Origin: Desulfobacteraceae bacterium | Lineage (GTDB): Bacteria; Desulfobacterota; DSM-4660; Desulfatiglandales; Desulfatiglandaceae | DNA length: 6,825 nucleotides | Direction of reading: 5' to 3' | Assembly: GCA_020349865.1 (NCBI GenBank) | Contig: CP070700.1 | Coordinates: 3,105,094 to 3,111,918, forward strand | In this document: positions 6,655-6,825 of the stretch, one piece after another | Layout: each line of letters starts with the position of its first letter | How positions within the stretch are numbered: position 1 is the first letter of the stretch | The notes under the pieces: model-generated | What the model was told of the DNA's origin: nothing | Seen by the model: only the letters and a program-made list of their open reading frames with translations | The model's database searches: none | Position numbers and translations under genes: made by a program

Positions 6655-6779
6655 TAAACAAAATGAAGAACGAATTATAACCATTTAGTATCACAAGGTA
6701 ATGCAAATATTCTAGCACATAATTGTAATCCATTGATAAAGGAATTATGGATTTCTTATTTAATTCTTCATTTTGTTTA
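6655..6779. repeat. AT-rich 125-base block with perfect 16-base terminal inverted repeats
   Basis: TAAACAAAATGAAGAA (6655-6670) recurs exactly as its reverse complement at 6764-6779, with 93 bases between. G+C by hand count is about 28% in 6661-6720 and 22% in 6721-6780, then jumps to about 58% in 6781-6825. The outline resembles a miniature inverted-repeat element, but no target-site duplication is visible (flanks TGCA and CCCT) and no family is recognised. It could instead be a long-range RNA stem or a protein-binding region. Confidence 0.5.
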
Positions 6780-6825
6780 CCCTACGGGAAAGCCGATGAT
6801 ACCCCATTGCCTTCGGCAAGCTCCT
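6780..6825. other. GC-rich right edge, possibly the end or start of a neighbouring gene
   Basis: The last 46 bases differ sharply in composition from the block before them and contain a small hairpin (TTGCC, TTC loop, GGCAA at 6807-6819). Several frames are open to the edge. A rightward ATG at 6747 preceded by AAAGGA gives 26 codons, but its first part lies in the inverted-repeat arm. A leftward frame (RSLPKAMGYHRLSRRVNKMK...) would stop at 6760. None can be chosen from this window. Confidence 0.2.

Noticed and set aside
6718..6753. Nested short inverted repeats (CATAATT/AATTATG and AATCCAT/ATGGATT)
   Set aside because: Mutually exclusive AT-rich stems of seven bases inside a 22% G+C stretch, where such matches are expected by chance.
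6747..6825. Rightward partial gene beginning MDFLFNSSFCLPYGKADD
   Set aside because: The ribosome-binding site is too close to the ATG, the first codons lie in the inverted-repeat arm, and the frame is cut after 26 codons, so it cannot be told from chance.
1..6825. CRISPR arrays, tRNA or rRNA genes, transposase genes
   Set aside because: Looked for on both strands; no regularly spaced repeats, no cloverleaf or rRNA-like sequence, and no transposase frame were seen.

Overview
The window reads as chromosomal DNA from an anaerobic bacterium, most likely a Desulfobacterota (former Deltaproteobacteria) member. This is inferred from gene content: a zinc-ribbon/nucleotide-cyclase/AAA-ATPase protein of a type common in that group, and an acyl-CoA metabolism operon. 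Base composition is moderate in the genes and drops to about 22-28% G+C in parts of the spacers. No taxonomic marker such as rRNA is present.

All convincing genes lie on the minus strand. Read in transcription order from the right, the layout is as follows. (1) 6475-6825 is a 351-base spacer holding a leftward rho-independent terminator (6579-6623), a 125-base AT-rich block bounded by perfect 16-base inverted repeats (6655-6779), and an abruptly GC-rich end. (2) A four-gene, apparently co-transcribed set follows: acyl-CoA dehydrogenase (6474-5245), acetoacetate-decarboxylase-family enzyme (5227-4442), short-chain dehydrogenase/reductase (4295-3465) and AMP-forming acyl-CoA ligase (3423-1711). 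Gaps are 17, 146 and 41 bases, and each start has a readable Shine-Dalgarno sequence. (3) A 426-base spacer (1285-1710) carries a leftward promoter candidate with a perfect TTGACA box, a 17-codon ORF behind a very strong ribosome-binding site, and a patch of about 50% G+C that resembles neither flank. (4) The 5' part of a class III nucleotide cyclase/ATPase gene starts at 1284 and runs off the left edge.

Functionally, the four enzymes suggest handling of a carboxylic acid. The ligase would activate it to a CoA thioester, the dehydrogenase would introduce a double bond, the SDR would interconvert a hydroxyl and a keto group, and the decarboxylase-family protein would act on a beta-keto acid or related compound. 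No thiolase, enoyl-CoA hydratase or electron-transfer flavoprotein gene is in view, so the substrate and the order of steps are inference. The cyclase is separated from the operon and probably belongs to an independent signalling unit.

No clearly new multi-gene system is visible. The points most worth checking are altered catalytic or specificity positions in the dehydrogenase and the cyclase, a possible frameshift near the left edge, the in-frame open stretch after the decarboxylase stop, and the two spacer elements.
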